Assembly (NCBI GenBank): GCA_036822015.1
Contig: DAISIL010000021.1
Location: forward strand, 1 to 47,943
DNA length: 47,943 nt
Source: DAISIL01 sp036822015
GTDB lineage: Bacteria; Bacteroidota; Bacteroidia; Cytophagales; Bernardetiaceae
Reading direction: 5' to 3'
This document shows positions 1 to 7,074 of the stretch, piece after piece. A program made the position numbers and the translations under genes. Each line of letters opens with the position of its first letter. Position 1 is the first letter of the stretch. The notes under the pieces are model-generated. The model ran no database searches, had not been told where the DNA came from, and saw nothing but the letters and a program-made list of their open reading frames with translations.

Positions 1-1590
1 ACTCATTTTTTTTACAAACCCACAAATGAGATAAAGTTCAAAGAACACGTTTTTTACTTAGAGATTCTTTTGAACAATGGTGAATACCTTACTATCAGAA
101 GAAGTGTTGTTAGCCCTACTAAAATTGACTTCAAGATGCAAAATAAAGCCTCAGAGGGTTTTCAACTTTATGAACAATTTGACAAAACATTGGCGTTTGA
201 TAAGGCAAAAGATTATCTCAATGAATGTTTAGATTTTGACTTTTGTAAGGCACAAGGCGAAAATTACCGCCGTTTGGTTAATTATTCTTTGCGTACCCAA
301 GGCGACTATAACCCCAATACAAATACAATCTTCCAACTTAGTAAATTTACTAAAAATAAGGATAAAGATTGGAAACCACTGATTTTTGCCTTATTAGGCT
401 TTGAGGCAAATAGCTTAGAACAAAAATATTTATTGGAAGAAAATATTAAGGATAGTAGCAAAACTATCAAAGCCCAAGAAAAAAATACGGGCGTAAGTAC
501 CGAGGATAAAAACTCACTCATTGAAAAAATAAAAGACAAGGAGCTAGAGAGAGAAAACCTTGTCAAAGAATTAGATAACCTCAACTTCTATCAACAAGAC
601 AAAGAAATTATCCAAAATTTAGTAGGAAAAACAGAAAGAGAAATCGCTGACCTGAATACCATAGCCTATAACCTAGAATACGAAATAGGCAATCTCAAAA
701 ATTCTATCCGTAATCAGGTATCATTTGATTTGAATAGGGTAAAAAAACTGTTTGAGGAGGTCAATTTACACTTCCCCAATCAAATAGCCAAAAGCTATGA
801 ACAACTACTCGAGTTCAATCACCAAATTACCAAAGAACGGAATCAGCAAATCAAGGAGGAATTATCCAAAAAAGAAAAAGCATACATAGATACCAATGCA
901 AAACTCATTGAGCTAAACAAAGAACGTGAGCAGTTCAGAGAATTAATCCAAGATACAACGCTGTTCAAAAAATATACTACCTATCAGAAAAGAGTAGTTG
1001 AAATTGAAAAGGAGCTTTCTCGCTATGATGCACAGCTCGAAGCCATTGAAGAAATGGAAAAGCAGAAAGATACTATTGAAACCATAGAGAAAACGGATTT
1101 AGAAACTGTCAAAGACCAACTCAAAGAAATTTTAGACAATACAGTCAAAAACGAGCTGTATATGAAGATTCGCAGGACTTTTTCGGAGATAGTGAGGAGA
1201 GTATTGCAGGAAGAAGCTTCTATCACCATTAAACCAAATAGCACTTACAATATTGATTTTATACCTGATTTTCCTAATTCAGCCAAAGCTGATGGAGCTA
1301 CTTATTACAAAATTCTTTGCATTGCCTTTGATTTAGCGGTATTGATTAATTACCGTGAGAAATCCCATTTCAGATTTGTCTATCATGATGATGTGATTTC
1401 GGGTGATGATAACGGAGTAAAATCAAGATTGATAGAAGTAGTAAGCGAAATAGCTGAAAGATACGATATTCAGTATATCTTTTCAGCTATTAAAGACAAT
1501 ATCCCTCCCTTTGTTGATATTTCCAAGCATATCATCTTAGAACTTCACGATAGAGAGGATAAAGGCAAACTATTCAAAATGACCTTTTAA
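1..1590 (+). CDS. DUF2326-type coiled-coil ATPase-like protein (5'-truncated by window edge)
   Basis: The reading frame is open from base 1, so the N-terminus lies outside the window; the TTG at 70 is internal and not a convincing start. The visible ~529 residues have long charged heptad-like segments (about residues 120-375 of the visible part), consistent with an SMC/Rad50-like coiled coil. The C-terminal part has the DUF2326 look: a hydrophobic strand then acidic pair (FRFVYHDDVISGD) resembling a Walker B region, followed by SRLIEVVSEIAERYDIQYIF. By family knowledge, DUF2326 proteins are ATPase components found in ABC-3C-type conflict systems; the Walker A region would be upstream and cannot be checked. 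The gene is AT-rich (22 of 60 bases are G/C in the line at 541) compared with the DNA to its right, and it ends about 20 bases from a truncated dapF, suggesting acquisition by transfer. A defence role is inferred from family membership only. Confidence 0.7.
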   Translation, partial: THFFYKPTNEIKFKEHVFYLEILLNNGEYLTIRRSVVSPTKIDFKMQNKASEGFQLYEQFDKTLAFDKAKDYLNECLDFDFCKAQGENYRRLVNYSLRTQGDYNPNTNTIFQLSKFTKNKDKDWKPLIFALLGFEANSLEQKYLLEENIKDSSKTIKAQEKNTGVSTEDKNSLIEKIKDKELERENLVKELDNLNFYQQDKEIIQNLVGKTEREIADLNTIAYNLEYEIGNLKNSIRNQVSFDLNRVKKLFEEVNLHFPNQIAKSYEQLLEFNHQITKERNQQIKEELSKKEKAYIDTNAKLIELNKEREQFRELIQDTTLFKKYTTYQKRVVEIEKELSRYDAQLEAIEEMEKQKDTIETIEKTDLETVKDQLKEILDNTVKNELYMKIRRTFSEIVRRVLQEEASITIKPNSTYNIDFIPDFPNSAKADGATYYKILCIAFDLAVLINYREKSHFRFVYHDDVISGDDNGVKSRLIEVVSEIAERYDIQYIFSAIKDNIPPFVDISKHIILELHDREDKGKLFKMTF

Positions 1591-1608
1591 GTGCATATTT
1601 TTTCTCTT

Positions 1609-1692
1609 TCAATAAAACAGTCCATACTTGTCAATCATCACGAAGTCATTGCCCGTGCCTTGGTATTTGGAGAAGGGGAGTTGCTTTTGCAT
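1609..1692 (-). pseudogene. dapF: dapF 5' remnant (diaminopimelate epimerase, first ~21 codons)
   Basis: Reading leftwards from an ATG at 1692, the minus strand encodes a peptide containing FSKYQGTGNDFVMID, the hallmark N-terminus of diaminopimelate epimerase, which converts LL-DAP to meso-DAP for lysine and peptidoglycan synthesis. After that Asp the similarity stops: six unrelated residues follow and a TGA ends the frame at 1609. An intact DapF has roughly 260 residues, so almost all of the gene is missing. The break coincides with the change from the AT-rich left segment to GC-richer DNA. The rest of dapF may lie to the left beyond an inserted element, or an intact copy exists elsewhere; this window cannot tell. 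The remnant is divergent from the exonuclease gene at 1780, so 1693-1779 was probably the shared promoter region. Confidence 0.8.
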
Positions 1693-1779
1693 CCCCAAAG
1701 AAGCGAAGCGCGGGCGATAATTCCAAGCACGCCTCCGACACTTTTGGGTGTTCGGCAAACAAGTCGTAATATTGTTGCC

Positions 1780-2586
1780 ATGAAAATTAACCTCCGCAAT
1801 CCACTGGTGTTCTTTGATCTCGAAACAACGGGTATCAATATCGCCGAAGACCGCATCGTAGAGTATGCCTTTATCAAACTGATGCCCGACGGCACCCAAA
1901 CCCAAAAAACCGGACGCATCAACCCCGAACGCCCCATTCCCGAGGCTACCACACAGATACATGGCATCAGCGATGCCGACGTAAAAGATGCCCCAACGTT
2001 CAAGCAGATCGCCAAGACGCTGGCCCAGTTTCTGGAGGGCTGTGATCTCTCCGGCTTCAATGTGGTGCGCTTTGATGTCCCCATTCTGGCAGAGGAATTT
2101 TTGCGTGCCGGCATCAACTTTGATATGCAACGCCGAAAGATTGTAGATTTGCAAACGATATTCCATTTGATGGAACCCCGTACCCTTTCGGCGGCCTACA
2201 AGTTCTACTGCGACCAAACCCTCGAGGATGCCCACACCGCCTACGCCGATACGGCCGCCTGTGTGCATATCCTGGCCGCCCAAATCGAACGCTACCAAGG
2301 CATCGAACACACCGACAAAGCCGGCAAAACGTACCAGCCCGTACAAAACGACATGGAGACCCTGGCAGCACTCTCGCGCTCCAACCGCGTCGATCTCTCG
2401 GGCCGGATGGTCTATGATGCCAACGGGGTGGCCGTCTTCAATTTTGGCAAATACAAGAACGTCCCCATTTTGGAGGTTCTCCGAAAGGAACCCCAATACT
2501 ACGATTGGATGATGCGCAGCTCGTTTCCCCTCGAAACCAAGCAACGCCTCACGGAGATCAAATTAAGTCAGTTTAACCAAAAGTAA
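1780..2586 (+). CDS. DEDDh 3'-5' exonuclease (DnaQ/epsilon-like) with C-terminal DUF3820-like tail
   Basis: A 268-residue protein. The ATG at 1780 is chosen because homology begins directly there (FFDLETTGI); the longer frame back to 1591 would run through the dapF remnant on the other strand. Exonuclease motifs are visible: Exo I with Asp13 and Glu15 (DLETTG), Exo II around FNVVRFDVPIL, and Exo III HTAYADT with the His and Asp of a DEDDh enzyme. These residues bind two metal ions and cut DNA or RNA from the 3' end. The C-terminal ~60 residues (FNFGKYKNVPILEVL, then YYDWM) resemble the short DUF3820 module often attached to such exonucleases. It is not the replicative epsilon subunit on any evidence here; a repair or RNA-trimming role is possible. 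It lies 12 bases upstream of mscS on the same strand. Confidence 0.88.
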   Translation: MKINLRNPLVFFDLETTGINIAEDRIVEYAFIKLMPDGTQTQKTGRINPERPIPEATTQIHGISDADVKDAPTFKQIAKTLAQFLEGCDLSGFNVVRFDVPILAEEFLRAGINFDMQRRKIVDLQTIFHLMEPRTLSAAYKFYCDQTLEDAHTAYADTAACVHILAAQIERYQGIEHTDKAGKTYQPVQNDMETLAALSRSNRVDLSGRMVYDANGVAVFNFGKYKNVPILEVLRKEPQYYDWMMRSSFPLETKQRLTEIKLSQFNQK

Positions 2587-2598
2587 CACATTGACCGT

Positions 2599-3399
2599 AT
2601 GGAAATTAACCAAATCGAACAACTCATCTATCAATTTTTTCCGCTGGCTTTGGGCGGCTTGCTCACCCTCATCGTAGGTTGGTGGGTGATGGGGCTGCTC
2701 CGCCGTATCCTCAACCGCGCCATCGCCGCTAACATCAAGGACAAGACGCTGTCGCACTTTTTGCAGAGCCTGGCCGGGGGGCTGCTCAAAGTATTGCTTT
2801 TTTTGATCGTCGCTGGATCGGTGGGGATTGAGGTAACGAGTTTTGTGGCCATCCTGGGGGCGGCTAGCTTAGCTGTGGGGCTGGCTTTGCAGGGGAGTTT
2901 GTCCAACTTTGCGGGGGGTGTCCTGATCCTGATTTTGCGCCCCTTCAAGGTGGGTGATTTTATTTCGGCCAATGGCTTTTCGGGTAGTGTTCGGGAGATT
3001 CAGATTTTTCATACGATCCTAAATACCCCTGACAATAATCGCATTGTTTTGCCCAATGGCCCACTGGCCAACGCGCCCATTACCAATTTTAGCCATGAAG
3101 ATACCCGCCGCGTTGATCTCGAAATCGGGATTGCTTACGATGCTGACTTAAAGCAAGCCAAGGCACTGCTTCTGGACATCCTGACGGCACACCCGAAGGT
3201 ACTCTCCGATCCCAAGCCCAGCGTTGTCGTCGTGGACTTAGCCGATAGCTCCGTAAACCTGGCCGTACGCCCCTGGGTGATGCGCCCCGACTTTTGGGGA
3301 ACCAAAACAGACCTCCTCGAGACGATCAAACTCCGATTTGATGAAGCCGGCATCGAGATTCCGTTCCCGCAGCGGGTCATCCATACCAGAAGCCGTTAA
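2599..3399 (+). CDS. mscS: Small-conductance mechanosensitive channel MscS
   Basis: A 266-residue inner-membrane channel that opens under membrane tension and releases solutes during hypo-osmotic shock. Three hydrophobic segments occupy about residues 12-35, 55-77 and 80-113. The third is the Gly/Ala-rich pore helix (LGAASLAVGLALQGSLSNFA) followed by the conserved LRPFKVGDFI link into the beta domain. The C-terminal half has the alpha/beta domain with RIVLPNGPLANAPITN and the final strands. Length matches E. coli MscS (286) closely. The start at 2599 is 12 bases after the exonuclease stop, so the two may be co-transcribed. It converges on accD with only 6 bases between the stops. Confidence 0.95.
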   Translation: MEINQIEQLIYQFFPLALGGLLTLIVGWWVMGLLRRILNRAIAANIKDKTLSHFLQSLAGGLLKVLLFLIVAGSVGIEVTSFVAILGAASLAVGLALQGSLSNFAGGVLILILRPFKVGDFISANGFSGSVREIQIFHTILNTPDNNRIVLPNGPLANAPITNFSHEDTRRVDLEIGIAYDADLKQAKALLLDILTAHPKVLSDPKPSVVVVDLADSSVNLAVRPWVMRPDFWGTKTDLLETIKLRFDEAGIEIPFPQRVIHTRSR

Positions 3400-3405
3400 G
3401 TTTCC

Positions 3406-4248
3406 CTAGTCGTTTTGGATGATGCGTAGGATGCGCGTCAGGGTAGCTTTGAGGTGTCGGCGATCTACGATTTTGTCAAGGAAGCCATGTTCGAGGACAA
3501 ACTCGGCCGTTTGGAAGCCCTTCGGGAGGTCTTTACCGCTCATATCGCGGATGATGCGCGGGCCGGCAAAGCCAATGAGCGCCCCCGGCTCGGCCAGGTT
3601 GAAGTCGCCCAACATGGCAAAGGAGGCCGTTACACCGCCTGTCGTGGGGTTGGCCAGGAGAGAGATATAAGGCACTCGGGCTTGGTGCAAGAGGGCGAGC
3701 TTGGCCGATGTTTTGGCCATCTGCATCAGGGAGTAGCCGGCCTCCTGCATCCTTGCCCCGCCCGATTGGGAGATCACGAGAAGGGGTACGCGGTTTTCGA
3801 GGGAGTAGTCGATGGCACGGGCGATTTTTTCGCCGACTACACTTCCCATCGAGCCTCCGATAAACTGAAAGTTCATACAGGCGACCATCAAATCAAGTCC
3901 GTTCATCTGGCCGTGCGCCGTCCTGACGGCATCGTTTTCCTGAACTTTTCGTCGGGCCTGGGCAATGCGTTGGGGATAGGCTTTGGTGTCGTGAAACGAG
4001 AGGGGGTCTTGGGAGATCAAATGCGCATTGATTTCGGTGAACTGTCCGTTATCAAAGAGAATCTCAAAATATTCTTTGGGGCCGATGCGTTCGTGGTATC
4101 CGTCGTCGGGACAAACGTATTGGTTATCTTTGAGTTCTTTTTTGAGGATGATATTTCCCGAGGGTGTTTTGTACCACATATCGGGGGCATCTCGTTTTTG
4201 ATCGGTGGGCGTAGTAATTTTCTTTTTTTGTCGCTGAAACCAAGCCAT
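3406..4248 (-). CDS. accD: Acetyl-CoA carboxylase carboxyltransferase subunit beta
   Basis: A 280-residue beta subunit of the carboxyltransferase, which with AccA moves CO2 from carboxybiotin to acetyl-CoA, the first committed step of fatty acid synthesis. The crotonase-like core is intact: FIGGSMGSVVGEKIARAID, then ISQSGGARMQEAGYSLMQ, then LANPTTGGVTASFAMLGD and GFAGPRIIRD. The N-terminal zinc ribbon found in E. coli AccD is degenerate: the first CxxC position reads MWYKTPSG and the second half is VCPDDGYH with a single Cys, so four Cys ligands cannot form. From what I know of Bacteroidetes AccD this loss is usual in the phylum, so it is not a sign of decay. It is divergent from the amidase gene, 45 bases apart. 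Confidence 0.96.
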   Translation of the reverse strand: MAWFQRQKKKITTPTDQKRDAPDMWYKTPSGNIILKKELKDNQYVCPDDGYHERIGPKEYFEILFDNGQFTEINAHLISQDPLSFHDTKAYPQRIAQARRKVQENDAVRTAHGQMNGLDLMVACMNFQFIGGSMGSVVGEKIARAIDYSLENRVPLLVISQSGGARMQEAGYSLMQMAKTSAKLALLHQARVPYISLLANPTTGGVTASFAMLGDFNLAEPGALIGFAGPRIIRDMSGKDLPKGFQTAEFVLEHGFLDKIVDRRHLKATLTRILRIIQND

Positions 4249-4293
4249 AGATGGATCGTTTTTTTATTTAACCTCGCAAAATAAAACAAAATC

Positions 4294-4947
4294 TTGCAAA
4301 CACCCGTGTTTCGGCTCTTCTTGCTGTCTTTATTGCTCCTGCCGGTGGCTTTTTTGTGGGGGCAAGATACGTTTTGTGTCGTCCTTGACCCGGGACATGG
4401 CGGCCGTGATCCAGGACAGCTCGCCTCCGATCCCACCAAATACCGCCACGAAAAAGACATCGCCCTCAGTATCGCCAAAAAGGCAGCCCAGTACATCAGC
4501 GAGCGCATCCCCAACACCACCGTACACCTGACCCGATACGCCGACAGCACCGTAAGCCTGCCCAAACGTGCCGAGCGCGCCAATGCCTTGCAGGCCAACG
4601 TCTTTGTGAGCATACACTGCAACTCCAACCCCATCACGGAAATCATGGGGGCCCGTGTCCATATTCAAAGCACCGACTTCGGAAAAAGCCACCAACTGGC
4701 CAACATCCTCCGCGACCAGCTCCGCGACCGAGCCAAACGCCACGACATGGGACTGCATACCTTCAACGATCGCGGCATCAACCTATACGTTCTCAAGCAT
4801 ACCGATATGCCCTCTGTTTTGGTGGAGGTGGGGTTCCTGAGCCATCCCGACGAAGAACGCTACCTCAACTCGGACTACGGGCAGGACATCATCGCCTCGG
4901 CTATCTTTCGGGCCGTGCGGAGCTTTAAGGAACAGCATCACAAATAA
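4294..4947 (+). CDS. N-acetylmuramoyl-L-alanine amidase (Amidase_3)
   Basis: A 217-residue secreted amidase that cuts the bond between N-acetylmuramic acid and L-alanine in peptidoglycan. The N-terminus is a clear signal peptide, with cleavage likely after LWGQ. The Amidase_3 zinc site is complete: DPGHGGRDPG (His), the Glu of HEKDIALS, and SIHCNSN (His), with the catalytic Glu in VEVGFLSHPDE. No cell-wall-binding or SPOR domain is present, so it is close to a minimal catalytic domain. The start is taken as TTG at 4294; a GTG at 4306 is an in-frame alternative, and no ATG precedes the signal peptide. No Shine-Dalgarno is visible, as often in this phylum. It may act in cell separation. Confidence 0.92.
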   Translation: MQTPVFRLFLLSLLLLPVAFLWGQDTFCVVLDPGHGGRDPGQLASDPTKYRHEKDIALSIAKKAAQYISERIPNTTVHLTRYADSTVSLPKRAERANALQANVFVSIHCNSNPITEIMGARVHIQSTDFGKSHQLANILRDQLRDRAKRHDMGLHTFNDRGINLYVLKHTDMPSVLVEVGFLSHPDEERYLNSDYGQDIIASAIFRAVRSFKEQHHK

Positions 4948-4954
4948 TCTTTTG

Positions 4955-4962
4955 TATCTTTG
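4955..4962 (+). promoter_or_regulatory. Candidate Bacteroidetes -7 element before the M16 peptidase gene
   Basis: TATCTTTG matches the TAnnTTTG -7 consensus of Bacteroidetes sigma factors and sits 26 bases before the ATG at 4989, directly after the amidase stop. No TTTG -33 element was found at the usual 19-21 base spacing, so this is a motif match only. Confidence 0.45.
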
Positions 4963-4988
4963 CTCAACAACCACATACACCATCGCTT

Positions 4989-6353
4989 ATGCAACGCATC
5001 CTCTGTTTTCTTTCTCTGGCCTTGCTCTTAGGCACCATCAGCGCACAGGCGCAAAGCAAAAAAATCGACTTTGAAGAGTTTGATCTACCCAACGGGCTGC
5101 ACGTGATCTTGTATCCCGACAACAGTGTACCACTGGTGGCCGTATCCGTCTTGTATCATGTGGGGGCAAAGGACGAGAAGCCCGGACGGTCTGGCTTTGC
5201 CCATTTTTTTGAGCATCTGATGTTTGAAGGATCCAAAAACATTGAGCGCGGCGAGTACTCCAAAATCGTCGAGCGGGCAGGTGGCTCACTCAATGCCTAT
5301 ACCACCTACGACAAGACGTTCTATTACGACCTCCTGCCCTCCAACCAGCTCGAACTCGGCCTCTGGCTCGAATCTGAGCGGATGCTTCACGCCAAAGTAG
5401 ATGACAAAGGCGTAGAGACCCAGCGCGAAGTCGTCAAAGAAGAACGCCGCCAACGCTACGATAACTCCGCCTACGGACTGCTCCTCGAGAGTGTCATGGC
5501 ACTGGCCTTCAAAGAACACAAATATCGCATCACGCCCATCGGAAGCATGGACGACATCAACGCCGCCGAAGAGTCCGACTACATCGAGTTTTATCAGACC
5601 TACTACGTCCCCAACAACGCCACCCTGGTCGTGTCCGGCGACATCGACACCAAACAAGCCAAAAAACTGGTAACCAAATATTTCAGCGAAATACCCAAAG
5701 GCAAACCCATCAACCGCGACCGCGTAGCCGAACCCGAGCAAACCGAAGAGTACCGGGGGGAAGCCTTCGATCCCAACATCCAACTCCCCGCTGTAGCCCA
5801 GGCTTTCAAGACCCCCGGCATCGGTAAGCCCGACTTCTACACCGTCAAGATGTTGATGAAAGTTCTCTCTGATGGCGAAAGCTCCCGACTTGTCCGTAGC
5901 CTCAAAGACGATAAGCAAATGGTGCTTTACGTGGGCGCAAACTCCTTTGAGTTGGAAGATGACCCTTCGGTTTCGCTGGCCTTCGGCATTGCTGCCGGCG
6001 GGATCAAGCTCGAAGACCTCGAAGCGGCCATGAACGAAGAGTACCAAAAACTAATGGATGAGTTGATCTCCGAAGAAGAATTTGAAAAACTCCGCAACCA
6101 GGTCGAAAACGACTTTTACCGCAGCAACGAGCGCGTGGCCTCCATTGCCGGCAACCTGGCCGACTACCACGTCTTCAGGGGAGGTGCCGCCAACATCAAC
6201 AAAACCCTTGACGAGTACCGCAAAGTAACCCGCGAGGACATCCAGGCAGCCGCCAAAAAATACCTCCGCAAAGAAAACCGCAGCACCCTCTACTATCTGC
6301 CCAAGCCCAAAGAAGAAGCCGCCCCAGAGGCAAGCGAAGACAAGGGCGAATAA
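4989..6353 (+). CDS. M16 family zinc metallopeptidase (secreted)
   Basis: A 454-residue insulinase/pitrilysin-family peptidase. A signal peptide (about residues 1-21, ending in SAQAQ) puts it in the periplasm or outside. The inverted zinc motif HFFEH is present in GFAHFFEHLMFEGSKN, and a downstream Glu (near LGLWLESERM) supplies the third ligand position. REVVKEERRQRYDN and the C-terminal M16_C region (YVPNNATLVVSGD) are also typical. Only one M16 unit of about 450 residues is encoded, so it probably works as a dimer or pairs with a non-catalytic partner, but no partner gene is adjacent. The gene has its own candidate promoter element and is followed by a GC-rich hairpin. Confidence 0.93.
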   Translation: MQRILCFLSLALLLGTISAQAQSKKIDFEEFDLPNGLHVILYPDNSVPLVAVSVLYHVGAKDEKPGRSGFAHFFEHLMFEGSKNIERGEYSKIVERAGGSLNAYTTYDKTFYYDLLPSNQLELGLWLESERMLHAKVDDKGVETQREVVKEERRQRYDNSAYGLLLESVMALAFKEHKYRITPIGSMDDINAAEESDYIEFYQTYYVPNNATLVVSGDIDTKQAKKLVTKYFSEIPKGKPINRDRVAEPEQTEEYRGEAFDPNIQLPAVAQAFKTPGIGKPDFYTVKMLMKVLSDGESSRLVRSLKDDKQMVLYVGANSFELEDDPSVSLAFGIAAGGIKLEDLEAAMNEEYQKLMDELISEEEFEKLRNQVENDFYRSNERVASIAGNLADYHVFRGGAANINKTLDEYRKVTREDIQAAAKKYLRKENRSTLYYLPKPKEEAAPEASEDKGE

Positions 6354-6361
6354 ACAAAGAA

Positions 6362-6392
6362 CCCCTCCCCCCCTCTCCTACGCGGGGAGGGG
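6362..6392. terminator. GC-rich hairpin between convergent genes
   Basis: The arms CCCCTCCCC (6362-6370) and GGGGAGGGG (6384-6392) are perfect 9-base complements around a 13-base loop, lying between two convergent genes ending at 6353 and 6395. There is no T-run on either side, so classic intrinsic termination is uncertain. It may be a bidirectional transcription barrier or an RNA-stabilising stem. Confidence 0.5.
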
Positions 6393-6394
6393 GC

Positions 6395-7024
6395 TTAGGT
6401 AAGCTGGGCAATTTCGTTGGAGAGGTTGAGGCGGGCCCGCGCTTGATAGCGATCCCAAAAGTAGTCCGTCAAGAACAAGCGTTCTCTTTCCAGGAAACGC
6501 AGCAGTATCTTTTTTCGCTCTTTCTGATACACCACTTGCGGAATCATCCAATATTCCTTGCGAACACCCTGGGCATAGGCTTGGTAGGCTTCGGGAGAGG
6601 CTCCCAAAACAGACAAGTCTGCATCCAGGAAGTACGCCGTATCGCCGTCGCCGTCAGATGTGTGTGTTTGGGTAGCCAGGATATGCGTGCGGATGCGTGC
6701 CAGGGTTTCCGGTGGCAGTCCGAGGGAGGTTAGCTGCTGCTCGGCCAGGTCGGCACTACGGGCTTCGTTATCCGAACGCAAGGGGGCATATACGATGTCG
6801 TGATAAAACAAAGCCCATCCTACGGCTTCGGGGTCATGGAGTTGATGCTGGAGGGGGAGCAGCTCCGCGTATAGGTGAGCCAGGTGTCGGAGGTTGTGGT
6901 AGTGACGGCTGGGGGAGCTATACCGATGCACCATCTCCTGCCAGTGGCGTTTTCTGGTCTGTTCCTGATGCGCCCAGGGTTCCAGGAGTTCATCAAAATA
7001 TAGGCGTAGTGCGTCCTCGTTCAT
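6395..7024 (-). CDS. HD-superfamily predicted metal-dependent phosphohydrolase (COG4339-like)
   Basis: A 209-residue protein starting at ATG 7024; an in-frame extension to 7060 would run into the divergent promoter of the next gene. The conserved pattern of this family is visible: YSSPSRHYHNLRHLAHLY, then ALFYHDIVYAP, with the His and His-Asp pairs that bind metal in HD enzymes, and later an Asp in FLDADLSVLG. Substrates of this family are not established; members are usually annotated only as predicted hydrolases. It is divergent from the UMF1 transporter gene with 50 bases between starts, and convergent with the M16 gene. Confidence 0.82.
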   Translation of the reverse strand: MNEDALRLYFDELLEPWAHQEQTRKRHWQEMVHRYSSPSRHYHNLRHLAHLYAELLPLQHQLHDPEAVGWALFYHDIVYAPLRSDNEARSADLAEQQLTSLGLPPETLARIRTHILATQTHTSDGDGDTAYFLDADLSVLGASPEAYQAYAQGVRKEYWMIPQVVYQKERKKILLRFLERERLFLTDYFWDRYQARARLNLSNEIAQLT

Positions 7025-7049
7025 GGTGTAGGGGTTCGTTTTTTTTGTG

Positions 7050-7057
7050 TAGCTTTG
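7050..7057 (+). promoter_or_regulatory. Candidate -7 element before the UMF1 transporter gene
   Basis: TAGCTTTG fits TAnnTTTG exactly and lies 17 bases before the ATG at 7075, downstream of a T8 run. The expected -33 TTTG is not evident. The short leader is typical of genes in this phylum. Confidence 0.45.
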
Positions 7058-7074
7058 CAAGAAACAACGCTACG

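Noticed and set aside
1736..1757. Apparent palindrome upstream of the exonuclease gene
   Set aside because: The arms (CCGACAC and TGTTCGG) do not pair over their full length.
1693..2544. Long minus-strand open frame opposite the exonuclease gene
   Set aside because: Only its last part (1609-1692) resembles a protein (DapF start). The rest is antisense to a gene with complete exonuclease motifs and shows no family features.
3454..4284. 276-residue plus-strand frame opposite accD
   Set aside because: Antisense shadow; accD on the minus strand has full catalytic motifs.
5286..6047. 253-residue minus-strand frame opposite the M16 peptidase
   Set aside because: Val/Gly/Phe-rich antisense shadow of a well-conserved gene.
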